A DNA stretch of 64,000 nucleotides from Butyrivibrio sp. AE3009 (GCF_000420845.1 NZ_ATVS01000001.1:1-64000), one strand, 5' to 3'. Counted from the first letter of the stretch, positions 39,136-46,881 are shown. Numbers and translations are program-made. The notes: a model not told the origin generated them from the letters alone.

Positions 39136-39438
39136 TTATTCAATGTTGAGAAGTGCGGCAAAACCGGTAGCATTAAATACATCCATAACATCTTTAGGTA
39201 CATTTTTGATGACCATCCGGCCCTGTGCTTTTTCCATAGCCTGCTGAACTTTCAGAATAACCCTGAGTCCTGCACTTGTCAGGTACTCAAGTGAAGAAAA
39301 ATCAAAGATCACTTCCCCCGCTGCGGCCAGATCGTTCATAAGCGCAGCATCAAGATCCGGAGAAGTCTGGGAGTCCAAAATTCCCTCCAATGCCACAGTT
39401 ATTGTATTCCCTACTATGTCTTTTTTGATATTAAGCAT
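39136..39438 (-). CDS. STAS-domain anti-sigma-factor antagonist (SpoIIAA/RsbV-like)
   Basis: 100 residues, a single STAS domain: ITVALEGILDSQTSPDLDAAL, then VIFDFSSLEYLTSAGLRVIL with the phospho-acceptor Ser55, ending with a helix and IKNVPKDVMDVFNATGF. In partner switching the ATPase-kinase phosphorylates this Ser and a PP2C phosphatase removes the phosphate. Both partners are in the operon. It overlaps the ATPase gene by eight bases, indicating coupled and stoichiometric production. Confidence 0.92.
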   Translation of the reverse strand: MLNIKKDIVGNTITVALEGILDSQTSPDLDAALMNDLAAAGEVIFDFSSLEYLTSAGLRVILKVQQAMEKAQGRMVIKNVPKDVMDVFNATGFAALLNIE

Positions 39439-39856
39439 CCTTTTCTCCTATTCTCTTTATAATTGTCAGTATATTTTTGCCTTCTTTGCTTTCGTAGCTG
39501 ATGTCGTCCATCGCATTCTTTACCATGAATAGCCCAAGACCGCCTATACTTCGCTCGCTTGCAGGAAGGGTAATGTCCGGGTCATCTAAAAGCAGTGGAT
39601 TAAAGGGTGTTCCCTCATCAGAAAATACAAGCTTAACCATCTCTGCGGATGAATCTGTATCCACCCAAACTGTGATCTCTCCGGGGGCGTCTGTGTATGC
39701 GTAATCACAGATGTTACCAAAGATCTCATCTACCACCATGTGTATTTTCAGATTATCGCTTCGGGTGCAATCCGGATTTTTTTCAAGCTCTTCTTTCACA
39801 AAATCCTGTACCGTCTGCATATATTTGCGACTTGCTTCAATTCGCATTTCTCTCAT
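39431..39856 (-). CDS. Anti-sigma-factor-type serine kinase (RsbW/SpoIIAB-like HATPase)
   Basis: 141 residues of a GHKL ATPase fold: N-box MVVDEIFGNICDYAY, G1 box FSDEGTPFNPL, and G2 box SIGGLGLFMVKNAMDDISYE. It lacks any histidine-kinase domain. It should bind and phosphorylate the neighbouring STAS protein, and in its free state sequester another protein, classically a sigma factor. None is encoded here, so its client is unknown. Confidence 0.92.
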   Translation of the reverse strand: MREMRIEASRKYMQTVQDFVKEELEKNPDCTRSDNLKIHMVVDEIFGNICDYAYTDAPGEITVWVDTDSSAEMVKLVFSDEGTPFNPLLLDDPDITLPASERSIGGLGLFMVKNAMDDISYESKEGKNILTIIKRIGEKDA

Positions 39857-39874
39857 ATTTTCATTCCACGTAGA

Positions 39875-40744
39875 TCATTTCTCTTTTCGGCTACCGCTAT
39901 ACACAGGACGGCCGAATCCACGAGGAAAGATTTTCTCGGCCAGCAGGAAAGCTGCGTCATTATGTCTGTCAACCACAACCTGAGTTTGTTCGCTGTAGTA
40001 GGCACCGGCGTGCTGAATGGAATAAATCAGCATTCTCATAAGTATTTTCGGAGCTTCCTTCTGAGGCACGCTTATTGCTCGCATAACCTTTAGCGCAATG
40101 CTTCCTGACGGCATCGCATGGAACAATACTATGCCTTTTATGTCATCATCCTCCTCATAGTAACAGGATATAGATTTATCAAAATAGTTCATGGGCAGGA
40201 AACCAAGATCATCACATGCTCCCCGTTGTCCAAGAAGCTCCAGTTTAGCGATTATACTTCTGTAATTGCGAAGAGTCATATCCTCAAGCAGATGCAACCC
40301 GGCGGGAGCCTCAAACTTTTTTTGAAATATCGGCATAGCCAAAAGTTCTGACAAGGCAACAGAAACGTCATCCCCCTCAGTCAGCATCATGTCAAAGCCG
40401 CACTCTGTCAGGATATCCTTCAAAAGACCACTCTCTTTAGTTGCAGGAATTATGGCAATTGACTTCTCAACTCCATCCGCTGCTACCATATCACCATATC
40501 GCTTAAGCAAAACACTGGCTTCATCGCTGCTTCCTACGTTAAACCAACGAATATAACTCTCCACATGTTCTTTTGCTTCTAAATTCTTAAGTTCCCAGAT
40601 AATCCACCCAACAGGGTCATCCCGGTCTTCCTCAAGGAGTACCAACCCCCGGAAATAATTGCGCTCCAGGTTTTCTGCAGCATCTTCTCCAAGATAAGCT
40701 GCATAATCTTCGATATTACTCTCATCCAATATGGTAGTGTACAT
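39875..40744 (-). CDS. First gene of the island; degenerate double GNAT-like protein
   Basis: 289 residues from the ATG at 40744, with GGAG seven bases upstream; an ATG 12 bases earlier has no ribosome site. Two units of GNAT-like alternating strands and helices are visible (VGWIIWELKN then a helix; IKGIVLFHAMPSGSIALKVM then APKILMRMLIYSIQHAG), but the canonical R/Q-x-x-G-x-G/A loop is not obvious, so acetyl-CoA binding is uncertain. It heads the operon, 18 bases before the ATPase gene. Confidence 0.6.
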   Translation of the reverse strand: MYTTILDESNIEDYAAYLGEDAAENLERNYFRGLVLLEEDRDDPVGWIIWELKNLEAKEHVESYIRWFNVGSSDEASVLLKRYGDMVAADGVEKSIAIIPATKESGLLKDILTECGFDMMLTEGDDVSVALSELLAMPIFQKKFEAPAGLHLLEDMTLRNYRSIIAKLELLGQRGACDDLGFLPMNYFDKSISCYYEEDDDIKGIVLFHAMPSGSIALKVMRAISVPQKEAPKILMRMLIYSIQHAGAYYSEQTQVVVDRHNDAAFLLAEKIFPRGFGRPVYSGSRKEK

Positions 40745-40778
40745 AGTCGTCTCCATTATTTTTATCGACAATTAGCGC

Positions 40779-40806
40779 ATAATATTACTTAATATCATTC
40801 CATCAA
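40779..40806 (-). promoter_or_regulatory. Promoter of the nine-gene island
   Basis: Minus strand TTGATG (40801-40806), 16-bp spacer, TATTAT (40779-40784), about 35 bp before the first start codon. It is the only sizeable gap upstream of the operon, so this sigma-A-like promoter probably drives all nine genes. Confidence 0.6.
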
Positions 40807-40812
40807 AAGCAC

Positions 40813-40841
40813 TTGGGGTATATTCATTAATTTTTTATAAA
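40813..40841 (+). promoter_or_regulatory. Promoter of plus-strand lipoprotein gene
   Basis: TTGGGG (40813-40818), 17-bp spacer, TATAAA (40836-40841). It is divergent from, and almost adjacent to, the island promoter, so one bound regulator could affect both. Confidence 0.5.
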
Positions 40842-40918
40842 ACACGGGAATATCCAATCAGAAGACAATTAACTGTGACTGAAGATCAATTTGTGTTATG
40901 ATAAACGGAGTTTGTTTT

Positions 40919-41881
40919 ATGAGGAAAAATATTATGAAAAAAACAATAATTACAACATTACTGACCGCCGTATTTATCATGAGTGGTTGCCAGAATCAGT
41001 CAGGTAATACCGACGCAAACAGTAGCTTTTTCGAGAAGACAGGTGTAGACGAGACTTCAGATTCCACCACTGCTACGGATGCACAAAATGCAGAAACAAC
41101 TGATACTACAGAAACACAGACTGCAGATTCATCAGACACAGGATCCGATGACTATACAGAGCAGATACGCGGAGAGGTAAATGAGATCGTAGCTTCTTCT
41201 GCCGATCTTTCAGATGAGCTTGTGAAGATAAATGAACTTTATAACAAATATGACCTCATGAGAATGTCTGCTGAAACTCAGACTGCTATGAATGAATTAA
41301 GCCAGTGGCCTATTCTGGTATGGAAGTTTGAGGATGCAAGCCTTGCAGACAGAATTATCGAAAAAGATCCCGCAAACTCAGGCGAATATAAATCTGAATA
41401 TGACAGATGGGAAAGCTACGTCACCACTATTGCCGAACAAATGAGCTATGTATATGAAGGCGGTTCAATACAGTCCATGATAATAAATGAAAACATCGCC
41501 ATGCGTTACAAGCAGGACGCCTATAGCAACGCCAGTGCTCTTGCAGATCTTAACGGCGAAGTCACCTTCTCCTTCCCGGATTCAACTCCCTGCGGTTTCT
41601 ACGGTGCTTATGACGGCGACTGCTATCTTATCATCACAGAGGGCATGGAGAGCGATTCCTACAATGTTCGTGTTCACATCGATGATGACCACTCCTTCGA
41701 TGGCACAGGCTATATCCAGGAATATCCAGGCGAAGAAGAAGTCATTCACTTCACCAGCGATGATGATACCATAAAGGGAACCATCAGCTACTTTGCCCTT
41801 GGTGCCACCTTCTATGTATCTGAGACCGACGGCGCTATCGTTGGTCCTGAGGAAGCCTACTACTTTACTTTCAAATATTGA
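40919..41881 (+). CDS. Secreted lipoprotein of unknown function
   Basis: 320 residues from the ATG at 40919, preferred over 40898 because CGGAG stands eight bases before it. The signal peptide ends in lipobox FIMSGC, followed by a Thr/Asp/Ser-rich acidic linker (to about residue 80), a helical part, and a beta-rich C-terminal domain after about residue 200. No family is recognised. It is the only plus-strand gene in the window and is transcribed divergently from the nine-gene island, which may or may not mean a functional link. Confidence 0.85.
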   Translation: MRKNIMKKTIITTLLTAVFIMSGCQNQSGNTDANSSFFEKTGVDETSDSTTATDAQNAETTDTTETQTADSSDTGSDDYTEQIRGEVNEIVASSADLSDELVKINELYNKYDLMRMSAETQTAMNELSQWPILVWKFEDASLADRIIEKDPANSGEYKSEYDRWESYVTTIAEQMSYVYEGGSIQSMIINENIAMRYKQDAYSNASALADLNGEVTFSFPDSTPCGFYGAYDGDCYLIITEGMESDSYNVRVHIDDDHSFDGTGYIQEYPGEEEVIHFTSDDDTIKGTISYFALGATFYVSETDGAIVGPEEAYYFTFKY

Positions 41882-41957
41882 TAAAAAGACTTCAATGAAC
41901 CGAACATATCCGCCACCTCGCTTGCATCTAAAGCATCATAAAGATCCGGAACTCCTA

Positions 41958-41980
41958 CAAGAATGTTTGGCATTCTTTTT
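41958..41980 (+). terminator. Possible terminator after lipoprotein gene
   Basis: Short stem AGAATG/CATTCT with loop TTTGG, followed by TTTTGC, 80 bp after the stop. Confidence 0.45.
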
Positions 41981-42012
41981 GCTATCTGATAAACTGATTT
42001 TCTTGTATCGAA

Positions 42013-42267
42013 CTAAGGATTGATTCCATAAATGCTGCCGGATCTTATGATGCAGTAGTTGGCCATATTCCTTATGACTGCCTCAGACTTAATCTTACCG
42101 TTAAAGTAATGATGATTATAACTGTCCGCCGTTCTAAGAAATGGCTTAACCTCTTCCGTCATATTCTTTTCATATGTAACTGAAGTAGACATGAAAACAA
42201 ATTTCTTACATTTGTAATAAACCGTGCCGCCAAGAAATCCGCTGGCTCCTATGATAAGTATTTTCAT
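42013..42267 (-). pseudogene. Internally deleted NAD-dependent epimerase/dehydratase remnant
   Basis: 84 codons. It starts MKILIIGASGFLGGTVYYKC, the Rossmann nucleotide-binding turn GASGFLG of SDR epimerases, then jumps directly to KFVFMSTSVTYE, which in intact proteins lies some 70 residues later. SEAVIRNMANYCIIRSGSIYG, the strand after the active-site region, follows, and it stops. Intact family members have about 300 residues, so both the middle and the C-terminal half are missing. Its start overlaps the ATPase stop (ATGA). Confidence 0.75.
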
Positions 42268-43307
42268 GCTTTACTCTCAACATATTCCTTTAATCTTGGA
42301 AGCTTCAGGCTTATCATTCCTCTGATCGAACCGTCAATGATGCCCTTATCCATCAGATGTTTTCTTGGTTCGCTCCATTCATTGTGATTTTTCTTTGTAA
42401 GTTCCAGAAGCTCTGTAGCTGACATCGAATCCTTTGTAACAATAAACCGAAGGAACCACTTATCTCTTTGAGTTAGTTCGCTCCATATTTTGTCATATAC
42501 CTTCACTGCCAAAGCTTCATCCACCTGGGCTACAACAACCCCTGTTATTTTCTTTGCTTTCGCTTCCCACATAAACTTTCCAAAGGCCTGATATGCAAAA
42601 GCATATCCCTTGGTCATAACCGCCAGGTCATAGGCTACTTCATCTGAAAGTCCCAAGGTCTCCTTATAGTCTTCCTTGATTATCCCAATATTAAGAGGCG
42701 TCATCTCATATCTAGTGGCACGAAGGAAAAAGGTAAGGCCGTCAGTATTTTCAATACTCTCAATATCCTCATAGAGACCGGCAACAACAAGATAGATTGG
42801 ATACTCTTTTCTTATCAGAATCTGGAATTCCTGAATAAACTCCACAAGATGCGGTGTTTTCCTGACTTCATCAATTACAATAAGAACTTTCTTTTTCCTG
42901 CGAGCCACCTCTTCCATAAGTTTATCCAAAGCCACATCGAGGCTGGCTGCAGGACTGATCTTAGAGGCACTTATGCCTATGCCGAAGGCAGAAAGATTAA
43001 GATGTGTATCCACAAAACTGGTCACAAAAGGAACATTGGTATAAAGATTCGCAACAAGATCATTGGTAATGTCTCCGCCGGGTTTTATATCAACAACAAT
43101 CCAGTCCTTGTCATCCCGTAGTTCCTTCTCGATTGTAGTAAGAGTAACAGTCTTGCCGGTTCCTCTGATTCCGGTTATCTTAAATGCCTGTTCCTCAACA
43201 ATATCACTGTTAAGCGTATCAACAATCTCATCAATAAGCATGCTTCGACGTATATACTGAGTTGGAATTCGTCCAAAACTTATAGCATAAGGATTTCGTT
43301 CAGGCAT
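42264..43307 (-). CDS. AAA-type ATPase of the archaeal-ATPase/ORC-like group
   Basis: 347 residues from the ATG at 43307, with AGGAGGG before it. Walker A is GIRGTGKTVT near residue 50, Walker B is VLIVIDEV near 155, and a sensor-like LVVAGLYED follows. The C-terminal 100 residues form a winged-helix-like region (DSMSATELLELTKKNHNEWSEPRKHLMDKGII). Such stand-alone ATPases are common near mobile or defence genes but their role is poorly known. An array of TATAAT motifs lies directly upstream and an epimerase remnant downstream. Confidence 0.8.
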   Translation of the reverse strand: MPERNPYAISFGRIPTQYIRRSMLIDEIVDTLNSDIVEEQAFKITGIRGTGKTVTLTTIEKELRDDKDWIVVDIKPGGDITNDLVANLYTNVPFVTSFVDTHLNLSAFGIGISASKISPAASLDVALDKLMEEVARRKKKVLIVIDEVRKTPHLVEFIQEFQILIRKEYPIYLVVAGLYEDIESIENTDGLTFFLRATRYEMTPLNIGIIKEDYKETLGLSDEVAYDLAVMTKGYAFAYQAFGKFMWEAKAKKITGVVVAQVDEALAVKVYDKIWSELTQRDKWFLRFIVTKDSMSATELLELTKKNHNEWSEPRKHLMDKGIIDGSIRGMISLKLPRLKEYVESKA

Positions 43308-43346
43308 AATATCCCTCCTGTAAAAATATAATTTACACCATGCCAA

Positions 43347-43491
43347 TATAATATCATATAATTCTCTATAAAATAATATAATTCAATATAATTTAATATA
43401 AAACACTATAATTTAATATAATTAAAAAAGTGGACTATAAAACACTATAATCCACTATAATCCGCTATATTTTCCTATAATTTCATATAAT
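43347..43491. repeat. Array of TATAAT-like hexamers in 10-bp phase
   Basis: On the plus strand, hexamers TATAAT, TATAAA or TATATT begin at 43347, 43357, 43367, 43377, 43387, 43397, 43407 and 43417, and after a 19-bp step at 43436, 43446, 43456, 43466, 43476 and 43486. A further copy is at 43327, two periods before the first. The unit is a degenerate 10-mer with consensus TATAAT plus four variable bases (TTCA, TTAA, CCAC). It fills the gap between the recX stop and the ATPase start. Confidence 0.9.
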
Positions 43492-44100
43492 TCATTCATC
43501 CAGGGCTCTTCTTACAGAGTCCATTGAATATCCGCGTCTTAGCAAAAATGCTATGATTTTCTGCTTGTCCTTGAATTCCATATCCTTGTCATAGTGTTTC
43601 TTAACAAGGAGCTTCTTAATCTGCTCCTGTTCCACATCTACATCGGCTTCATCTTCATATATCTCCAGCATAAGCCTCTCAGTAAGTTCCTTGCTGATAC
43701 CCTTGCCCATGAGATCCTGCACTATCCTATTCTTGCTTCTCATCTCCATATGATAAACAATATAATCCCTGGCGAAACGCTCGTCATCCAGATACCTGTA
43801 GGACTTAACATACTCTATTGCTGCATCGATACACTCATCCGAATACATACCTTCAGCCAGCTTATCTCTCAGCTTCTTCTCGGTATAATCCTTCTTCTGC
43901 AAAAGATTCATAGCTCTCTTGGTTGCTCTCTTCGGAAGAAGCTCCTCTGTGATTGCCCGATAGGATTCATCATCCACCTCAGCATTCTGCTTGATTCCGT
44001 AATCTCTAAGCTCACCCTTATAGAGCACAAACGCAAACTCCCCATCAAGGTAGACTTTGCATCTCTTTTTATCAAGTTCAACTAAATCTGTGACTGTCAT
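43492..44100 (-). CDS. recX: RecX, regulator of RecA
   Basis: 202 residues from the ATG at 44100 with GGAGAAG upstream. The RecX pattern is complete: LLQKKDYTEKKLRDKL, YVKSYRYLDDERFARDYI, RIVQDLMGKGIS, and FLLRRGYSMDSVRRAL at the end. RecX binds the RecA filament and limits its growth. recA lies upstream on the same strand, separated by the recA terminator and a palindromic element, so recX probably has its own promoter in that gap. Confidence 0.92.
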   Translation of the reverse strand: MTVTDLVELDKKRCKVYLDGEFAFVLYKGELRDYGIKQNAEVDDESYRAITEELLPKRATKRAMNLLQKKDYTEKKLRDKLAEGMYSDECIDAAIEYVKSYRYLDDERFARDYIVYHMEMRSKNRIVQDLMGKGISKELTERLMLEIYEDEADVDVEQEQIKKLLVKKHYDKDMEFKDKQKIIAFLLRRGYSMDSVRRALDE

Positions 44101-44243
44101 GTTTGTTCTTCTCCATAATGAAGTTTCGATAAAGTGTCTGTTCACTTTCAACTATTCTCGCCCTTTTCTCTGATTGCCTCTACTCGGTTACCATATGCCC
44201 TCGATGCACTAGCTTCTCCTAAGGTTTGTCATAAAGTAGATCA

Positions 44244-44520
44244 ACATCTGCAATGGGTGATGGAAATCGGCAAGCTGCGCAGGGCATCGGGGATTTTGAA
44301 ATATGGTAGGCCATGGCGGTATTCAAAAATATGCCGATTGTGGTGTTGCGGAAATGAGACCTATGAATCAGGAGTGCCTTATGCACGAGTGATTCATGCT
44401 CAGGGCTCATCGAAGCGTTTAACACCATGAGGCAGATTTTTGAATACCGCCATGGTCTACCACACTTAAAAATCCCCGATGTCCATCCACAGTCCCCAGC
44501 TCCATCGTCCACGCAGATGT
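44244..44520. repeat. Imperfect 277-bp palindromic element between recA and recX
   Basis: Arms of 46 bp (44285-44330 and 44436-44481) are inverted copies with only four mismatches. Weaker pairing continues outward to ACATCTGC (44244-44251) and GCAGATGT (44513-44520). The centre contains a smaller inverted repeat, ATGAATCA...TGATTCAT. No protein-coding frame is convincing. It resembles a miniature inverted-repeat element or a long structured RNA. With the flanks it fills the 490-bp gap 44101-44590. Confidence 0.8.
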
Positions 44521-44540
44521 CTCGACGCCCTATATACAAC

Positions 44541-44569
44541 AACCCCCGGGAGAATACTCCCCGAGGGTC
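44541..44569 (-). terminator. Terminator after recA
   Basis: Minus strand GC-rich stem ACCCTCGGGGA with partner TCTCCCGGGGGT (about nine pairs, one wobble), followed by TTGTTGTA, 22 bp after the recA stop. Confidence 0.7.
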
Positions 44570-44590
44570 ATTAGAGCTGCCGAGTACTAT

Positions 44591-45646
44591 TTACTTGGAT
44601 TTCTTCTTGGGTGTCTCTTCCTCCACAGGTGCAGCCGCAACTGCTCCCTGTACCGGAAGTCCATAATGTTCTCTCACCCTTGCATCAATATCTGCCAGAA
44701 TAGCGGGATTGTTCTCAAGATAGAGCTTCGCATTCTCACGTCCCTGTCCAATCTTCTCTCCATTGTACTGATACCATGCACCGCTCTTATTAACGATGTC
44801 GCAATTAGCGGCAAGATCAAGAATATCTCCTGTAGCAGAGATTCCCTTACCAAACATGATATCGAACTCAGCCTCCTTGAAAGGAGGAGCAATCTTGTTC
44901 TTAACAACCTTAACCCTTGTGCGGTTACCGATGTTCTCTCCGTTCTGCTTGATAGCCTCTATACGACGTACATCCATACGAACTGATGAATAGAACTTAA
45001 GGGCACGTCCACCGGTTGTGGTCTCGGGATTACCGAACATAACACCAACCTTCTCTCTGAGCTGGTTGATGAAGATTACTGTACAATTGGACTTGCTGAT
45101 AACAGCTGTGAGCTTACGAAGAGCCTGAGACATAAGTCTTGCCTGAAGACCTACGTGGGAATCACCCATATCTCCGTCAATCTCAGCCTTGGGAACAAGA
45201 GCTGCAACAGAGTCAACTACTACGATATCAATAGCGCCTGAGCGAACCATGGTCTCGGTGATCTCGAGGGCCTGCTCACCACTGTCAGGCTGTGAAATAT
45301 AGAGGTTGTCTACATCTACACCGATGTTCTTGGCATATACTGGATCAAGAGCATGCTCTGCGTCAATGAATCCAGCAATTCCGCCCCTCTTCTGTACCTC
45401 TGCGATCATATGAAGAGTAACTGTGGTCTTACCACTACTCTCAGGTCCATATATCTCAACAATACGTCCCTTAGGGATACCGCCAAGTCCCAGCGCGATA
45501 TCAAGGCTAAGAGATCCTGTGGGAATAGTCTCAATATTCATGGTGTCTGATGAATCACCAAGTTTCATCACAGCACCCTTTCCGAACTGCTTCTCAATCT
45601 GTCCAAGTGCTGCTTCCAATGCTTTTTGTTTTTCTTCTCTTTCCAT
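44591..45646 (-). CDS. recA: RecA recombinase
   Basis: 351 residues, standard length. Walker [10 protein letters not shown] at 67-75, [23 protein letters not shown] and the DNA-loop region [22 protein letters not shown] are all present. The C-terminus is acidic and then ends in a Lys-rich tail. It forms the filament on single-stranded DNA for strand exchange and triggers LexA self-cleavage. Two LexA boxes lie in the promoter. Confidence 0.99.
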   Translation of the reverse strand: MEREEKQKALEAALGQIEKQFGKGAVMKLGDSSDTMNIETIPTGSLSLDIALGLGGIPKGRIVEIYGPESSGKTTVTLHMIAEVQKRGGIAGFIDAEHALDPVYAKNIGVDVDNLYISQPDSGEQALEITETMVRSGAIDIVVVDSVAALVPKAEIDGDMGDSHVGLQARLMSQALRKLTAVISKSNCTVIFINQLREKVGVMFGNPETTTGGRALKFYSSVRMDVRRIEAIKQNGENIGNRTRVKVVKNKIAPPFKEAEFDIMFGKGISATGDILDLAANCDIVNKSGAWYQYNGEKIGQGRENAKLYLENNPAILADIDARVREHYGLPVQGAVAAAPVEEETPKKKSK

Positions 45647-45661
45647 ACTTTTCTCCTTTTA

Positions 45662-45714
45662 AGAACGCCTGTTCGTTATATTTAAATAATAAAACAGATG
45701 TTCGGTCATGTCAA
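45662..45714 (-). promoter_or_regulatory. recA promoter with two LexA (SOS) boxes
   Basis: Minus strand TTGACA (45709-45714), 17-bp spacer, TATTAT (45686-45691). One Gram-positive LexA box, CGAACATCTGTTTT, fills most of the spacer (45691-45704). A second, CGAACAGGCGTTCT (45662-45675), lies just after the start site. The consensus is CGAAC-N4-GTTCG. Confidence 0.88.
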
Positions 45715-45802
45715 CAATATTTTTTCAAATAAATTTCAATTTGAAAATGCCGGCAGAAACGCCGAAAAACTGCTGCGGTGCAGCAAATTAAGAAAAAAGC
45801 GA

Positions 45803-45851
45803 CTAAAAATATACATGAGTCATTGTCCACCCCATGAACAATGACTCGTAT
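45803..45851 (-). terminator. Terminator after J-domain protein gene
   Basis: Minus strand stem of about 14 pairs (ACGAGTCATTGT with ACAATGACTCAT), 11-base loop, followed by ATTTTTAG. The remainder of the 239-bp gap up to recA is AT-rich promoter DNA. Confidence 0.75.
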
Positions 45852-45885
45852 ACATTATCATATCTGATATATTTTTGCAACTGTA

Positions 45886-46422
45886 TCAGTTGATCATTCC
45901 CATATCATACTGCCTGCAAAGATCATCATATTCCTGATTGATAAGCCTTACCATATCAGCATCACCGCAGATATTGTCGGGATGGAACATCTTCATCAGA
46001 TCCTTGTATCTTTTCTTGAGAGTGAGAGGATTATTGGCACCTCTGAACAGAAGGTCCATAACATCATACTCGTTCTCACGCTGATAGGACTTCTCTTTCT
46101 CAAGTCTCCTGTACTCGGACTCAAGCCTCTTCTTGTCACTAGTCAGCTGTTCAAAACCATTATTCAAAATGGCAAGCCTCTGGTCAAACAATGCCTTGTC
46201 GTTGTTGAGCTTCTTGGTTGCAGTCTCAAGCTTGCGCTCCGCTGCATCCATCCTGTTCTTGAAAGCCATCTCATCAGCCTCAAGCCTTGCATAGCGCTCT
46301 GACAATGAGCTCTCCATATTCTCAAGGCGACAGCTCTCCTTAAAGAGCCAGAGCCTTAGCTCCGCCAGTTCATCCATGCTTCCGTTTAAAATTACTTCTT
46401 CAATCTTTCTCATATCTTCCAT
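45886..46422 (-). CDS. Coiled-coil protein with C-terminal J-like domain
   Basis: 178 residues. About 30-125 is a continuous charged coiled coil (LSERYARLEADEMAFKNRMD onwards). The C-terminal 50 residues read LTLKKRYKDLMKMFHPDN followed by VRLINQEYDDLCR, the helix II - HPD - helix III part of a J-domain, placed at the C-terminus rather than the usual N-terminus. It may recruit DnaK to a partner bound by the coiled coil; that is inference. The position between gerW and recA gives no further clue. Confidence 0.75.
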   Translation of the reverse strand: MEDMRKIEEVILNGSMDELAELRLWLFKESCRLENMESSLSERYARLEADEMAFKNRMDAAERKLETATKKLNNDKALFDQRLAILNNGFEQLTSDKKRLESEYRRLEKEKSYQRENEYDVMDLLFRGANNPLTLKKRYKDLMKMFHPDNICGDADMVRLINQEYDDLCRQYDMGMIN

Positions 46423-46453
46423 TTGGAACCCCCGCCTTCAGGATACAGCAGTG

Positions 46454-46855
46454 TTATTCCTCTTCCTTATTTTCCTCGGGAAAAGCAATATCTACCGCAG
46501 AATCATCATCCATAAGGTTTTCTTTCTTAGCTGTAAAACGATCCGCAATATCAGGAATAAGATCCAGAACCTTGGTAACCGCATCCTGATTCTTGATATT
46601 AACCAGCTTGGTAGAGCCGTTCTTGATAACCAGCACAGCACTTGGTGACATCTTGGCACCAAAGCCGCCGACTCCGCCGTCCTTCTTCTCAGCAGCACTT
46701 GATCCCGCGCCTACACCAAAGGATACATCCACAAGCGGAAGTATTATAGTATCTCCAACCTGTGTTGCTTCTCCCACAACAGTCTTAGATGCCAATACGG
46801 AATTCATACCATGAAGTAATGACTCTACTACGCCGTTGAAATTATTTTCTCCCAT
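46454..46855 (-). CDS. gerW: GerW/YtfJ-family sporulation protein
   Basis: 133 residues from the ATG at 46855 with TTGGAGG six bases upstream. NNFNGVVESLLHGMNSVL, then TVVGEATQVGDTIILPLVDVSFGVGAG and the Gly-rich GGVGGFGAKMSPSAVLVI are hallmark GerW (spore_YtfJ) segments. In Bacillus it is needed for germination, but family members also occur in non-sporulating clostridia. As in B. subtilis (ytfI-ytfJ), it follows a DUF2953 gene. Confidence 0.88.
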   Translation of the reverse strand: MGENNFNGVVESLLHGMNSVLASKTVVGEATQVGDTIILPLVDVSFGVGAGSSAAEKKDGGVGGFGAKMSPSAVLVIKNGSTKLVNIKNQDAVTKVLDLIPDIADRFTAKKENLMDDDSAVDIAFPEENKEEE

Positions 46856-46881
46856 TATAGCCTCCAAAAAACTTTCGTTAA

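Noticed and set aside
43327-43491. TATAAT array as a CRISPR-like or direct-repeat immune array
   Set aside because: The unit is only 10 bp with four variable bases; there are no repeat-spacer units of CRISPR size and no cas genes.
44134-44542. Two open frames, one on each strand, sharing a GRPWRYSKIC segment
   Set aside because: The shared peptide is simply the two arms of the palindromic element read on opposite strands; neither frame has a convincing start.
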